From Glandiceps talaboti (lineage: Eukaryota; Hemichordata; Enteropneusta; Spengelidae): DNA of 64,000 nucleotides. The notes beneath the pieces are model-generated. The model had not been told where the DNA came from. It ran no database searches and saw only the letters and a list, made by a program, of their open reading frames with translations. Position 1 is the first letter of the stretch; each line of letters starts with the position of its first letter. Where the stretch lies: positions 10,880,598 through 10,944,597 of the forward strand of contig NC_135560.1 in assembly GCF_964340395.1 (NCBI RefSeq). Reading direction: 5' to 3'. The position numbers and the translations under genes were made by a program. Positions 36,750 to 47,781 of this stretch are shown in pieces.

Positions 36750-38858
36750 ATGATGGCTTCCAGTGAGATGAGAACTAGTATACCAGCTTTTTTGATCTGT
36801 CCGGTCTGTTCTCAGATGTTCTCTGATCCAAAACGGTTGCCATGTTCCCACTCCTACTGTCAACATTGCATATCCCAACTGCTGACACCAGAGGGCAGTA
36901 CAATCAAATGCCGTCAGTGCCGGAGTCAGCATCACCTGTCCAGTCAGAGTCTACAAGATCTACCTGATAACAACCTCTTAAAAGATCTACTGGAATTTTC
37001 CGACATTATGGCTAAAAGTTGTCTGCGTCTGACTTCAGATGGCCTACTAGCATGTTATCAATGTCCAGATACAACGGAACCCAATGTCGCCGAACGATTC
37101 TGTAGAAACTGCAAAAATATGATGTGTAACGTGTGCAACAAAAAACATAAAAAGGGGGACAAAACTAAGTATCATAAAGTGGAAGTTTTGGATGATATTG
37201 CCAAGCTTTTCATGTGTCACTCCTCAAAGGAGCAGTTGATGACTGAATACTGCAAGGTACATTCAAGGAAAAAGTTGAAGTACTTCTGTAGCACCTGTAA
37301 AATGACTATTTGTAGAGTTTGTAAAGAGAAAGACCACCTCACCAACAAACAGGAAACGACACACAAAATCTTCGAGATTAAAGAAGCTAACGAGAAAGAA
37401 AGAGAAAAACTACGCAAAGGAATAAAAAAGATGAAGAAAAGGAAACCGGCCATAGAAAAGTTTCGTCACACTTTAAGTACTCTCAATGAGCAGTTGGATC
37501 AAGACAGAGAAAGAGCTGCTGAAGAGTTGAAAGGTCAAGTCAAGAAGATTATTGACTTAATCCATGAAAAAGAAACTGCATTACTGGAGGAACTAAACAG
37601 CAAGCACCGAGCAGACAAAGAATTAATCAAGTCACACATGAATCATTCCGAGAACGTCTTGTCAGATTTGTCACGATGTATCGATTTCACTTCACGGGTT
37701 TTGAAAGAAGAAAATGAAGTGGATTTCCTAGCAGTATCAGGACCTGCAACAGATACGATTAGAGAGATGCTTGATGAAAAGTTTGCAAAATCTACTTCGA
37801 GCTCTGGTGTCTGCCTTGAATTTGCAAGAAACAGTCAATTGGAGACACTACTTCACTGTGAACCAATAGGAGCACTGCATAAAACCATGATGTTATCGTT
37901 TCTGACACCAAGAACCGCAAAGCAACAATCACCATCGTCAAGTAGTGATACTGTAAGCTTCTCATTGGTGGAAACAATCGGACGCAGTGGCAAAGGTAAT
38001 GGTGAAATGGCAAGTCCACATGGATTGACGGTAACTCCAGAGGGTGCTGTTGTGGTTGCAGACCGATTTAACAACCGGGTTCAGATTCTGGAAGGGAATG
38101 GCGACTATAAGAACCACTTTGAACTGGAGAACCTATCACGTCGTTTTGACCCAGTAGATGTTGCAGCCTTAGATAGCAAGAGAGTTGCAATAACTGATGC
38201 TAACAACAAGAATATCCATATCATTGATATTGTAGATTCTGTTGCTACAGAGACGACTGCTGCTACAGAGACGACTGCTGCTACAGTGTCTACAACCTCG
38301 TCTTGCGACCAACCATACAAACATATCGCTTCATTTGGTAATAGTCAGATTTTGAATCCAAAGGGTATATGTGTTGATGAAAGCGGTAAGGTCTTTGTTG
38401 CAGATTGTAATACGATAAAGGTGATCTCGTCTAATGGCAGTGTCGAGAAGATAATAGGAAGCCATCAACGAAGTAAAGAACCTGGTCAGTTCGACGACAT
38501 ATGGTGTATAACAACTAATAACAAAGGCCAACTACTTGTATGCGATACAGGAAACCAACGTGTACAGCTCCTGGATTCCGATGGAAATTTCTTGATGCAG
38601 TTTGGTGAGAAGGATGATCCGTTCAACACTCCAAGAGGTGTCGCCGTTGACAAGTCCGATAATATCTTCATCACCAGTAATCACTGTGTACAGATGTTCT
38701 CAAGTGATGGGAAACTGATCTGTCGTGTTGATGATGAGAGTGATAAGCTACAGTGGCCGTGTGGTATTGTCGTCGTTGAGAATGAGATGCTGACGAAGGT
38801 GTTTGTAGCTGATGCTGGAAATCACTGCATTCGTGTTTATCAAGGATCCAAATGTTAG
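36750..38858 (+). CDS. TRIM-NHL protein (RING, two B-boxes, coiled coil, NHL), 702 aa
   Basis: The CDS is in one exon, preceded by a splice acceptor (CACATTTCAG, 36736-36745), so at least one 5' UTR exon lies upstream. Residues 17-57 form a C3HC4 RING (C17, C20, C32, H34, C37, C40, C54, C57), the E2-binding module of a ubiquitin ligase. B-box 1 spans about 102-142 and B-box 2 about 168-205 (C168, H171, C180, C183). A charged coiled coil covers about 207-330. From about 402 to the end there are five or six NHL units (PHGLTVTPEGAVVVADRFNN, CDTGNQRVQLLD, VFVADAGNHCIRVY) forming a beta-propeller. I see no filamin domain between coiled coil and propeller, unlike TRIM2, TRIM3 and TRIM71. A repeat (ATETTAATETTAATVSTT) is inserted between the second and third NHL units. 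Role inferred: an E3 ligase with a propeller that binds RNA or protein. Which ATG of the initial MM is used is undetermined. Confidence 0.93.
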   Translation: MMASSEMRTSIPAFLICPVCSQMFSDPKRLPCSHSYCQHCISQLLTPEGSTIKCRQCRSQHHLSSQSLQDLPDNNLLKDLLEFSDIMAKSCLRLTSDGLLACYQCPDTTEPNVAERFCRNCKNMMCNVCNKKHKKGDKTKYHKVEVLDDIAKLFMCHSSKEQLMTEYCKVHSRKKLKYFCSTCKMTICRVCKEKDHLTNKQETTHKIFEIKEANEKEREKLRKGIKKMKKRKPAIEKFRHTLSTLNEQLDQDRERAAEELKGQVKKIIDLIHEKETALLEELNSKHRADKELIKSHMNHSENVLSDLSRCIDFTSRVLKEENEVDFLAVSGPATDTIREMLDEKFAKSTSSSGVCLEFARNSQLETLLHCEPIGALHKTMMLSFLTPRTAKQQSPSSSSDTVSFSLVETIGRSGKGNGEMASPHGLTVTPEGAVVVADRFNNRVQILEGNGDYKNHFELENLSRRFDPVDVAALDSKRVAITDANNKNIHIIDIVDSVATETTAATETTAATVSTTSSCDQPYKHIASFGNSQILNPKGICVDESGKVFVADCNTIKVISSNGSVEKIIGSHQRSKEPGQFDDIWCITTNNKGQLLVCDTGNQRVQLLDSDGNFLMQFGEKDDPFNTPRGVAVDKSDNIFITSNHCVQMFSSDGKLICRVDDESDKLQWPCGIVVVENEMLTKVFVADAGNHCIRVYQGSKC

Positions 38859-39119
38859 ACTGAAGTGTGTCTTGATGTACAGTGACTTGAATTATAGACA
38901 TCAGCAAGATGTACAGAACCATTTATTTAACTGAGAGACCATACTGCTTCAAGTCAAACAGTAACAAGGAGAAACTTCAGAGGTAGCCAGAATCCAAGTC
39001 CTCACACTATATTGTCATACAAGCAATGACAGAAGTAGACATATCAGTAGTGCTTGCACAGCACAAAGACTGCAACAACCTGAGAAACCAACTAGTATTA
39101 CATATGTACAAGAGATAAC

Positions 39120-39500
39120 TTGCACTGGTACTAGTGGTATTTTCACTGCAGTGCAATACTGAAAACATTATTGCATACCTGCATGCTAATGATATGCAAA
39201 TGAGGACGCAATCATTTGCTACACACAAAATCATGTGACCGTATAATTTTTATGGAAATTTGCCATTTTAGAAATACATGTACATGTACATATGTACATA
39301 ATAATAACAGAACCCCATGCCACACGAGTTCCAGTGTGGGTATTCAGGGGTATTTGCAATCATGCTTGTAGTGTTTTCGGCTGCACTTTCACTCGCTACA
39401 TGTATGCTCATGAAAGTACAGGTGCAGAGAACACTGCAAGCACTCGTGCAAATACACTGAGTATGCCACACCTGCACTCGTGTGTCATGGGGTTCTGTCA
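39120..39500. repeat. Duplicated block with foldback core, copy 1
   Basis: Within it, 39308-39497 is an inverted repeat: CAGAACCCCATG with CACACGAG on the left and the inverse on the right. Both strands therefore give look-alike peptides (TEPHATRV and TEPHDTRV). The flanking part (ATACTGAAAACATTATTGCA, then ACACAAAATCATGTG) reappears in order at 39.6-39.8 kb. Confidence 0.75.
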
Positions 39501-39589
39501 CAGTAGTGACTTATAGCTGATTATACAAATAATAGTTCATCTCTCAAGTACAGGAGAAAGAGAAGATAGTAATTGATTTATACCACCGA

Positions 39590-39990
39590 TTACTGACATC
39601 AGTGCCCATACATATTTACACTGCGATGCCATATTGAAAACATTAATGAATGCCTGTATGCAAATTATTAGTCCATGTAATGTTCAGTGCCTATGAACTT
39701 TTATAGGATATATAGCACAGTATTACAAATGCTATTATTATTACACAAAATCGTGTAAACATGTTACATTTCTTTCTCGAAATTTGCAGTTTTGGATAAA
39801 CATAAAAACAGAAAGCCACGATGCACAAGTACCAGTATAAGTACTCTGAATATTTGCACTCAAGTGTGCGGTGTTTTCTGCTGCACTTTCACTTGCTTTG
39901 CTCATGAAAATATGACAGCAGAGACAAATATTCTCGCACTAACCCAGGGCGCTGCGCAGCGCTGGCACTCACTTGTCATGGCGTTCTGTT
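39590..39990. repeat. Duplicated block with foldback core, copy 2
   Basis: Diverged direct copy of 39120-39500 (TATTGAAAACATTAATGAAT, then ACACAAAATCGTGTA). Its own inverted repeat spans about 39809-39988. The interior contains the palindrome GGCGCTGCGCAGCGC. Confidence 0.7.
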
Positions 39991-40514
39991 ATTTTACCTC
40001 AGAATCACACAAAATGATAGAAAGTTACTATACAACAAGAAATTGGAAAACATAGTATATTGAGTCTGTAAATAAACAAAGCAATATTTGTTTACAATTT
40101 GTTGGCATTATACAAGAAAAGATTTTTAATAAACATAGCATAAGCGTGACCCTTAAAAAATGTTTCTCATTACTTTTTAATGCCAACTATGGGTTGGTCG
40201 GTCAATTTAAAATTAAAAAAAAAATCCCCTTCTTCATGTTTCTCTGCCTCTCCTTTTCATTCTATCTATCTTCTTTTTATTCGATGCCATGGTAACAAGC
40301 CCTTTTCCAGCTTCACTACACAATTGCCATGTTCTCAGCCCCCTTCATGATTTTATACTGTCAGTCTCTCACAGACGTAGAAATTTAGTCTTTTCACTGA
40401 AATTTTTGTGCACTATAATAAATGTGTTCACAGTATTTATTAGCCAATTTTCCCAGTCTTTGCAAGTGATAGTCTGTAGAACACTACATACCATGTCATG
40501 CCTATAAGCTAGCA

Positions 40515-40575
40515 CTGAAAGGGGTTGGTCGATGCATGAGGGCGCCCTGTCACGGCATACCGGACAGACTACGCA
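40515..40575 (+). repeat. Short dispersed repeat with GGGCGCCC core, copy 2
   Basis: Reads GGGGTTGGTCGATGCATGAG, then GGCGCCCTGTCACGG and ACAGACTA. Matches 46140-46195 in order. Confidence 0.5.
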
Positions 40576-41034
40576 GATCATTGATATATGGGACCTTAGT
40601 ACAACGAATCAAATAACACTGACCAGAACTTTGTACACTTTGGCAGATAACAGTTTTTGACAACATTGTGCATGCATGCAGTAATGTGTTGATTCACATC
40701 TTATAACCATCTTGTAGTTCCTGAGAATTTACTAGCGAAGGTTACTTAATTTTTCATGCTGATTTTAATATTCAGGTGCAAAAACTGTCAGTTAAATAAA
40801 CAGACATAAGTTCAGAGCTAAAGTTTAAATTCACATTACCCGAAATACAACCTACAGAATGTGAACATGAACAGTCTAATCACAATTGATACAAATTTTG
40901 TATTAAACCCGAGGGCTGACACTGGGGCTAGGTTTTAATGTGGACATGAATACGGTTGGCTCCCTAACATAAACCGGCATTGTAATATCTGAACAACACA
41001 TTGTGTTCTCATCTTGTCGTCATCATTTTGACAA

Positions 41035-41092
41035 TGTTGATTCTGTAGCCTCTTCTCCAGCCACATTTTACAATTGTTGACGCTCCAATAAT
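41035..41092 (-). pseudogene. Partial duplicate of the FASTK-gene terminal exon
   Basis: On the minus strand this encodes NCKMWLEKRLQNQ, next to CILWLKKKLQNPA at the end of the functional last exon about 110 bp away. The DNA is alike over about 45 bp (TGTGGCTG, AAGA, CTACAGAATC). It reads on past the position of the real stop codon. It lies downstream of that stop, so it is either a tandem duplication relic in the 3' UTR or part of an alternative last exon. Confidence 0.5.
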
Positions 41093-41161
41093 AACCCACT
41101 TTATAGCATATTGAGTACAAGTGGTCTTTTGCCACACATGTCGATTTTCTCATCAGCTATA

Positions 41162-41251
41162 CTATGCTGGATTCTGTAGTTTCTTCTTCAGCCACAGTAT
41201 GCAATCTTCTTTGTTCTGTTTCTGAGCCTCAAACCATTCAAAGTGAGTGAT
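41162..41251 (-). CDS. FASTK-family exon 6: end of RAP domain
   Basis: Acceptor TTATTTCAG; encodes ITHFEWFEAQKQ to LKKKLQNPA and TAG. The F/Y-E-W motif is typical of the RAP C-terminus. Confidence 0.9.
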   Translation of the reverse strand: MTHFEWFEAQKQNKEDCILWLKKKLQNPA

Positions 41252-44200
41252 CTGAAATAAATTAAATTTAAAAAAAAATTTATACTGGATAGTTCTTTAA
41301 GTATATAAACATTTGTCTCCCAAGTAGTCATTCAGTGCCATCCCTCATGGGTTCAGTGTTAATACAGGAGGAAACTGGAGTATCTGGGAAAACCTGCGTT
41401 GTTCGGTATAGTCAAACTGAACGACACTCTTCTAACTTATAGTGTGGTAAATTTAATCAAACCCTTAATGGGTTTGAACCCCAACTGCAGTGGTAAGAGG
41501 CAAGTGGTTTAACCATCATGTGATGATTGAAAGGATGTAAGCTTTACTGATACAGAAAGTATTTCAATAAAGCACATTCCAACAGAGTAACTCTGATTTC
41601 ATTTCAGGAATATAAGACTATTGGTCACTATCCTTGGGCTACCATTTTCTGAAATTGGTAGCCCACTAGGACTACCAAAGAAAAAAGTTAATTTCAAGCC
41701 CTGCTAAGGATGTCTCTTTGTTGAAAAATCTTGAACCTGTGACTTGGGTTCAAATCCATCACTCAGGTTGTTTTAGCTGTTGAGGTGCTATACATGTCAT
41801 TATGTGACCACCAATCTTTACAAGTGCTATCTTTGATGCTTGGCAGACACTGCTCCCATGCTTGATAAGCAATTTTGAAGGCAATTTAACCATTTACTCC
41901 AGAATTTGAAGCCACCCCAAGTTAATATCACCAATATCGTGAATTTTCTGATGGAAACATGTACATGACCCAGTAATGGTGAAATTAATTTTTTCATCGC
42001 TCGGATGTTCTCTTACATTTTGGGACAAGAATTAGACAAGCTGAATGTCAGCATGGTCTGAAAGTCTTGAAAATTGGACGATAACAACTCTATGGTTGTA
42101 TTCAACAATGGGTTACCATATTTCAGAGATTTAGTCATCGGTTTTAATAATTTGTTGCCATAGTTACTAAAAAGTTAGGGACTCTTGATGTTATGTATCA
42201 ACATTTTTGACATGTTAAGGCAGTCTTTAATTTTGCAGACTGATGGACTGACTGAAATGTAGTGACTGAAATGTAAATTCTTACCTCCACTAATTTGTAA
42301 CCTTGACGACGTAACTGTCTTTTTTTCATGACCTGGAGTCCAAGGAGCTCTTCACTTTCATATCTATGATGGTTTCTACTAGTGATAACGATGATTATCC
42401 TATAGTATGATAAAATAATTTTATATCAATTTTTTGTTCCAGATGACAAAAAAAAATTTGTATCTCTGATGACAGTGACAGTTCTATCATAAGCTCATTT
42501 CATGCCCATCAAGATTACTATGATGATGATGGAAAGTACGGTAAAATTACATCACAAATTTGATTATACAAAAAAATATTTTCTTTGACTTCCGTGACCT
42601 TTAACCTCAGTGACTTTACATTGACATGAAAGTGTTGAGGTTATATTCACTGGATGTTTATTTTTTGTTAGAGAACACAAAGTCAGGTATTTATCATGCT
42701 ATGAGTACTCCTGCCTTGTTTTCATGTAATTTCTTACACTTACTAATGTGTTGAATGCATTTGCAAAAAATGTGAGCTACATGCATCTTTGAGTTAACAT
42801 ATTAAATTGACAGATAAGTCTGTTACATCTTGCTTTCACAAAGATATACTTCGCCTAAACACAATATAAATCATGTATTTGGCTTTTTACGAGTTCATTT
42901 TATTTTATCTGGTAAGGAGACATGTATGTACATATACTCACTTCTGATAGTGTTTATCCTTCTCTACCTGGGTAGTACCAGTCTCTGTATATTTATTACC
43001 AGTAAGTTTATTCAGCAAGTCTGTGTCTAGCTGTAGAGCAACTCCCGGCATTGGATATAAAGATTTCTTCTTGGTTTGTACATCAGCTGTTACAATAGTC
43101 CTTTTAATAGGCAGCCACATCCCATTATTATCCAGATGCATTTCAATATCTGTAATAAGAATATCAACAACAATAACTCGTACACTATATGGCAATACAT
43201 GGTAAGAGTCAGAGTCTCAATATGGCTGCCTTTACATACCACTGTGGCTACTTTTAGAATTCCTGTGTGGTGGCCTTGACGACGACAATGGCAGCATCAG
43301 AGTCTCAATATGGCTGCCTTTACATACCACTGTGGCTAGTTTAAGGATTCCTGTGTCATGGCCTTTGGCTCACGACAATGGCAAGCACCAGAATCTCAAT
43401 ATGGTTGCCTTTACACACCACTGTGGCTAGTTTTAGAATTCCTGTGTGGCCTTTGACTTACCACAATGGCAAGTGTCAGAATTTCAACATGGCTGTACAA
43501 GTACACCATTATAAATACAAAAAATGTAGTTTCAAAGTCCCTACAAGGATAACATTTACTGCACATTAACACTTCTGAAATGATGTCCCATTGATGTGTT
43601 GGTAGATTTATACATAAAATTGAATTGAATTTTGACACTTTTTGTATAAAATAAACTTCAACTGTCAATACATTTTCTGATAACTGTAGATTGTTCTAAA
43701 TACATCTTGTTTTCATCTGATTTCAACAAAATTATGGAAGGTTGTATGACACGACTAGTGATTGGTTGTCACGTTGTACATCAATTCTTCACTTTAGGAA
43801 CAAAATTATAGAACAGTACAATATAGTTACTTTGGAACAGTAATTGGAATGCTATACATGTATTGCACTGTCTGAATGATTCCTGGAACCATGAATAGAG
43901 AGATTAAGTAGAGCTTATTAGAACGAGACGACAAATGATTTTTCATCTGTATCTCATTCTCATTATGGCAAAAATAATTAAAGCAACACTTTCAAAACGC
44001 TACCTGAAATTGAATGTTGACAGTGGAGACGGCGACAATCACAGGATGGTATTTTGTACTATAGGTATTTAAAGTGTACATTTTTAGCAGATCACGGTGT
44101 AATTCCACTTAGATCTTTACAAATTAGCTAAAGTATATCTTGAATCAATGCTTGGTGAAATTTGATGGTAAACAGGAGGGTAATTACACCAAAATGTGCT

Positions 44201-46023
44201 CTCGCATTGACTTACGAGAAACTTGCTGGATTCTCATCAAAAAAGGTTTGCTGATGAGAATCGAACGTCTTATGTCTGCACATTTTGATGACGCATGGCA
44301 CAAAACGATGACATTGTCATTCTCATCTTGTTCTTGTAAGCTCTGCTTAATCTCTCTAATAATATATTCTCCAAAATTATAGGAAAATACAGAATATTTT
44401 GTAAAGTATGTAAAATTTTGACTTTACTTACCTAGTGTAGTAATGTGTGGTAGGATAAAGTTACATCTAAAAAACTGAGTACCGCCACACATTTCCTGTA
44501 CCAATGCTGTCAACTCTGCCATTTCTTGTCGAAATTTCAGCTCATGGTTAACATTTCCAAAAACTCTGGGGGGTAGATTATTAATGAACCCCTAGATGAT
44601 GATAAAGATGTCAAAAATTATTATTACTCCTAAAAAGAAGAAGCTGGTATTAATCAGAATCAATTTCCCCGAGAATCAAACTTCTTAAAATATATCCAAA
44701 ATTTGCCATATAAAAGCCAGTTCCTGGTCCTTTATGCTTTTGAAATTTCTTAGCCTGCCCTGAAACAACCACATTTTATCAAAATTTGGTGACGTCCTTG
44801 CAGGGTGCCTCTGACTCAGACATCATCAACATTTGAAAAACACAATACAGATAGCAGAGAGATTGACCCCTCACTATGAATGTGATTGTCTGGTCTGTGT
44901 GGTCACTGTAGATCACTACCTGTGTCTAGGATGTACCATTCTCGCCTGTTTTAAAATGTTTTAGCTTTACATTTTCACAGTTATAACTTGGTTGATAAGT
45001 CAGTATATGTTTCAATGAATTGGTAGTAGCTCCATACAGTTCATAGACAGGGTGTATATATAAATGTATATAGAGAGAGATAAAGAGACTAGGGCAGACT
45101 GTCCTCAACATGAACAATGAACAATTCTACCAAGTCTACCAAGTGTCTACTGTAATGTTAACAGGAGTAGTACATTAGTATGCATGCTGCTACTGTTTAC
45201 ATCATTATAATAAGGAGCAGACACTGTGTAAGACAATGGCTGTGTATCATCTTTATTGTGTCCATCTCAACATAAAAGCTTGTGATCAGTCTCACTGATC
45301 TTGACACATAGCTTTTTGCATGCTGTGTGGAAATGGACTACATAAAATTAATCAATGACCAAAATTTGCCAATGGACCTCCATCTCTACCTTTAAATGTT
45401 TAATGTATGTCTGTATGTACAACACAAAGTATGAAAAGAGTACTAAAAAGAACTTGGCTGCTCTCTCACTGCCAGAAATAGGAAGCATTTCTTAAAAGCG
45501 CTTACCTGAGGTAGTCTGTTACCAGTATAGTCAGGACACTCTATCCCAACACTTGAATCCAATACAAACAAATTACGACTCAATTCAAAACTAGACTGCT
45601 CTGTAATATGAAATGAAATTCCATTTAGACAATGAAATGCCCCCTCATTTTCCATGGAAGGGCCCCCAAGTGACCCCTAATCATGACATCCTAGAATGAA
45701 CATTGTACAAATTGTGTGCATCAGTTGCACATATCAAACTGGCTTAGAAGGCACACTGACCCCCCACCATCCCCCACCCCCTCCCTTACACCTCCATTTT
45801 AATAATAATGTGATATTGGCTTTTGACTACCTGTGAAGGATAAAATATCTCCTGCAATGAAACGCAGAGGATTCTGACTACATGTAAGTCACTTGGTTGT
45901 CATGTCCTACCAGGTACCCATTTTGACAGTTGAACCATAGACAATAGAAGTTTCCTAATATTGGGAGGCTCTGGCATAATGGAGTTTAATCAATCAATCA
46001 ATCAATCATTCAATCAATCAGTT

Positions 46024-46068
<45 letters not shown>

Positions 46069-47781
46069 GAAATAATCAGATACCATTGTAGACTGTCAGA
46101 TATGTCGTGCCGTTCTGCTCTCACCGGCACCCTCTCACCTGGAGGGGTTGACTGATGTGTGAGGGCGCCCCGTCAAGGTGTACCTTACAGACTAATATCA
46201 TGGAGACTTAATAATTTAAACGCTGATTATGAGCAATCTTCCTCTAACCATAGACCTCCACTTTTACTCAAATTGTAGACAATACCTTCTATCATCAAAT
46301 GAGTAACAGAAATTAATTTGTTATTTACCTGCTATGCTTTGTCTGAATGTAGGACCAAGCGCAAAATTGATCAAATCATACTGGTATCTATTGATGTAAG
46401 CCAGTGAGACAAGACAAGATAAAAAATGTTCGGGGTGACTCATGAATTCTCTCCTCTTCAGGAAGATTTGATCAATCATCACGCTGAAGAAGTCATCTGC
46501 ATTGCAAGGTTGATAGTTAAGAGAACAGAACGTCCATAGATACTTAGCAATGTCTTTGCTTCGGCACTGATCAACTTTGTCTACAGCATTCACAGCTATG
46601 GCATCTAGCAAAGGTTGGTTGAATAAATGCAAGGATGCATAGGTTAAACCTACATGCATTGCAGCAATGGATGACATCGTACTGATTTTTGGAGTCACAG
46701 CGTGTGCTACACCATCAAACAATGCCCTGTGTCTAAAATGACAGTATCTGAATGCCTTTAGTATGCTGACTAGACTAAAAGAGTCTATGTGGTGAATGTT
46801 TTTACTGACATGGTCACCGAAGCTTTGCAGTACAGTACTGCTTCTTATTGCAAATTTAGACTTGTAAAATCCCAAACATACAATAGCAATTTCTTTGACT
46901 GTAAACTCATATACATATTTCATGAGTAATGTTTCTAGCTTACTCATCAAGCTGGGGTTAGAAGAACGATGTTCACCAATGATATACAGTAATTGTACAA
47001 GTTCATGTTTATTCAAAGCAGTCCAGTTCTTTTCAATGTATTGGAGGACCAGGTTGTTATACATTGATACACTTCGACCTATGACACGCCATGCATCTGA
47101 CACTTGAAGCTGAGTCCTGGTATCCCAGTGATGTGCTATCTTTATGCACTCTTGTTCAAGGGCTGCTAACATTGGATGATTTGGAGAAATCCTAACACCA
47201 GTCAAAGCAACTATCACATCCACGAGTTGTTCATTTGTAAACTGTGTACAAAATTCCATGGCATACTCACAAAGCATGTGGAATCCTTTGTCCCATGCAA
47301 GTTGTGCACAGTAGACTTTTCCCAGTTGACTTATGAGACGAAATGCTTCAACAATTTCATCAACCATCACATTATCTTTTATAATGCTTAGTTTATTCAA
47401 ACATTGCTGAACTTGAAGAGAGGCTTCGTTATCCATGCTATTCCACTGTTTGGTAGTGATATGAGCAGTCCTGTTGGGTGCATCTGCATAGAAGCCCCTA
47501 GGGGCCATTTTGGGGTCAAATCCATCGCCTTCATTGTCAGCTCCTACCAAATAGTCCACCAATATCCTGGAGTTGGGTTTTTCAGACTCGCTTCTACTAT
47601 GCACATTTACTGTTTTTGATTTATTTGTCTCCTGCTTGTTGTAATTACTTGGTTGTTTTCCAAGGTTTGATTTCTCCAAAGATGAGGAGTCTTTCACAGA
47701 ACTAGTGTCTCGGACTAATATCTGAGATTGGCAAGTGAATCTTGATAGGAACCTCCCTGAAAGTCTTCTAACAGCTATCAT
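41162..47781 (-). CDS. FASTK-family mitochondrial protein with RAP domain (6 exons, 706 aa)
   Basis: Joined minus-strand exons 47781-46329, 45600-45506, 44591-44432, 43149-42942, 42399-42285 and 41251-41162 give one 706-residue frame with matching phases. The N-terminus MIAVRRLSGRFLSRF is Arg-rich, without acidic residues, and looks like a mitochondrial presequence. Residues about 125-480 are helical repeats as in FASTKD proteins. The FAST_2-type region includes SRNLFVLDSSVGIECPDYTG in exon 2 and FFRCNFILPHITTLG in exon 3. The C-terminal RAP domain runs from IIIVITSRNHHRYESEELLG to KLVEITHFEW and WLKKKL. FASTKD proteins control processing, stability or translation of mitochondrial RNAs. Length and layout would suit FASTKD5 or FASTKD4, but I cannot assign the paralogue. 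The start at 47781 gives the presequence; upstream there is a short overlapping frame. Confidence 0.9.
42285..42399 (-). CDS. FASTK-family exon 5: RAP domain core
   Basis: Acceptor CATACTATAG, donor GTGGAG|GTAAGA. The split Lys codon joins exon 4 in frame. Encodes ELLGLQVMKKRQLRRQGYKL, the conserved RAP pattern (LLG, then MKxRxL, then GY). Confidence 0.9.
42942..43149 (-). CDS. FASTK-family exon 4: inter-domain segment
   Basis: Encodes about 69 residues (IEMHLDNNGMWLPIKRTIVT onward). Donor CAGAA|GTGAGT, phase 2. Reading through this donor would stop at once (QK then TGA), so splicing is needed to reach the RAP domain. Confidence 0.85.
43203..43495. repeat. Minisatellite of about 88 bp in FASTK-family intron 3
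   Basis: Three and a half units: CTCAATATGGCTGCCTTTAC followed by CACTGTGGCTA and GAATTCCTGTGT. The array begins about 50 bp from the exon 4 acceptor. Confidence 0.9.
44432..44591 (-). CDS. FASTK-family exon 3
   Basis: Acceptor ATCATCTAG, donor CTAG|GTAAGT. Encodes GFINNLPPRVFGNVNHELKF to CNFILPHITTLG, matching the region after the FAST_2 start. Confidence 0.88.
45506..45600 (-). CDS. FASTK-family exon 2: FAST_2 motif
   Basis: A 95-bp exon encoding SRNLFVLDSSVGIECPDYTG and GNRLPQ. Acceptor ATATTACAG, donor CTCAG|GTAAGC, phases 1 and 0. Confidence 0.9.
45988..46068. repeat. (AATC)n microsatellite in FASTK-family intron 1
   Basis: About 20 tetranucleotide units with two interruptions. The poly Asn-Gln-Ser frame is an artefact. 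Confidence 0.95.
46140..46195 (+). repeat. Short dispersed repeat with GGGCGCCC core, copy 3
   Basis: GGGGTTGACTGATGTGTGAG then GGCGCCCCGTCAAGG, matching 40515-40575. Confidence 0.5.
46329..47781 (-). CDS. FASTK-family exon 1 (coding): presequence and helical repeats
   Basis: Encodes residues 1-484. A Ser/Lys-rich low-complexity segment (about 25-70) follows the presequence, then helical repeats (QLVDVIVALTGV, ELVQLLYIIGEH, IAIVCLGFYKSKF, AKYLWTFCSLNYQP). Donor GCAG|GTAAAT, phase 1. A splice acceptor (GTTTACAG, 47822) lies 41 bases upstream of the ATG. Confidence 0.92.

Larger units (their letters stand above)
38859..41161. other. Convergent 3' region between TRIM and FASTK-family genes
   Basis: The two genes point at each other, so this 2.3 kb holds both 3' UTRs. 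It contains a roughly 480-bp duplicated block with foldback cores, and possible polyadenylation signals: AATAAA near 40128 on the plus strand, and ATTAAA (seen as TTTAAT) near 40934 for the minus strand. No further gene is recognised. Confidence 0.5.

Noticed and set aside
39268-39516. Similar peptides on opposite strands
   Set aside because: Produced by an inverted repeat; no independent coding evidence.
43203-43569. Plus-strand frames with repeated SIWLPLHTTVA peptides
   Set aside because: Translation of the 88-bp minisatellite inside an intron of a minus-strand gene.
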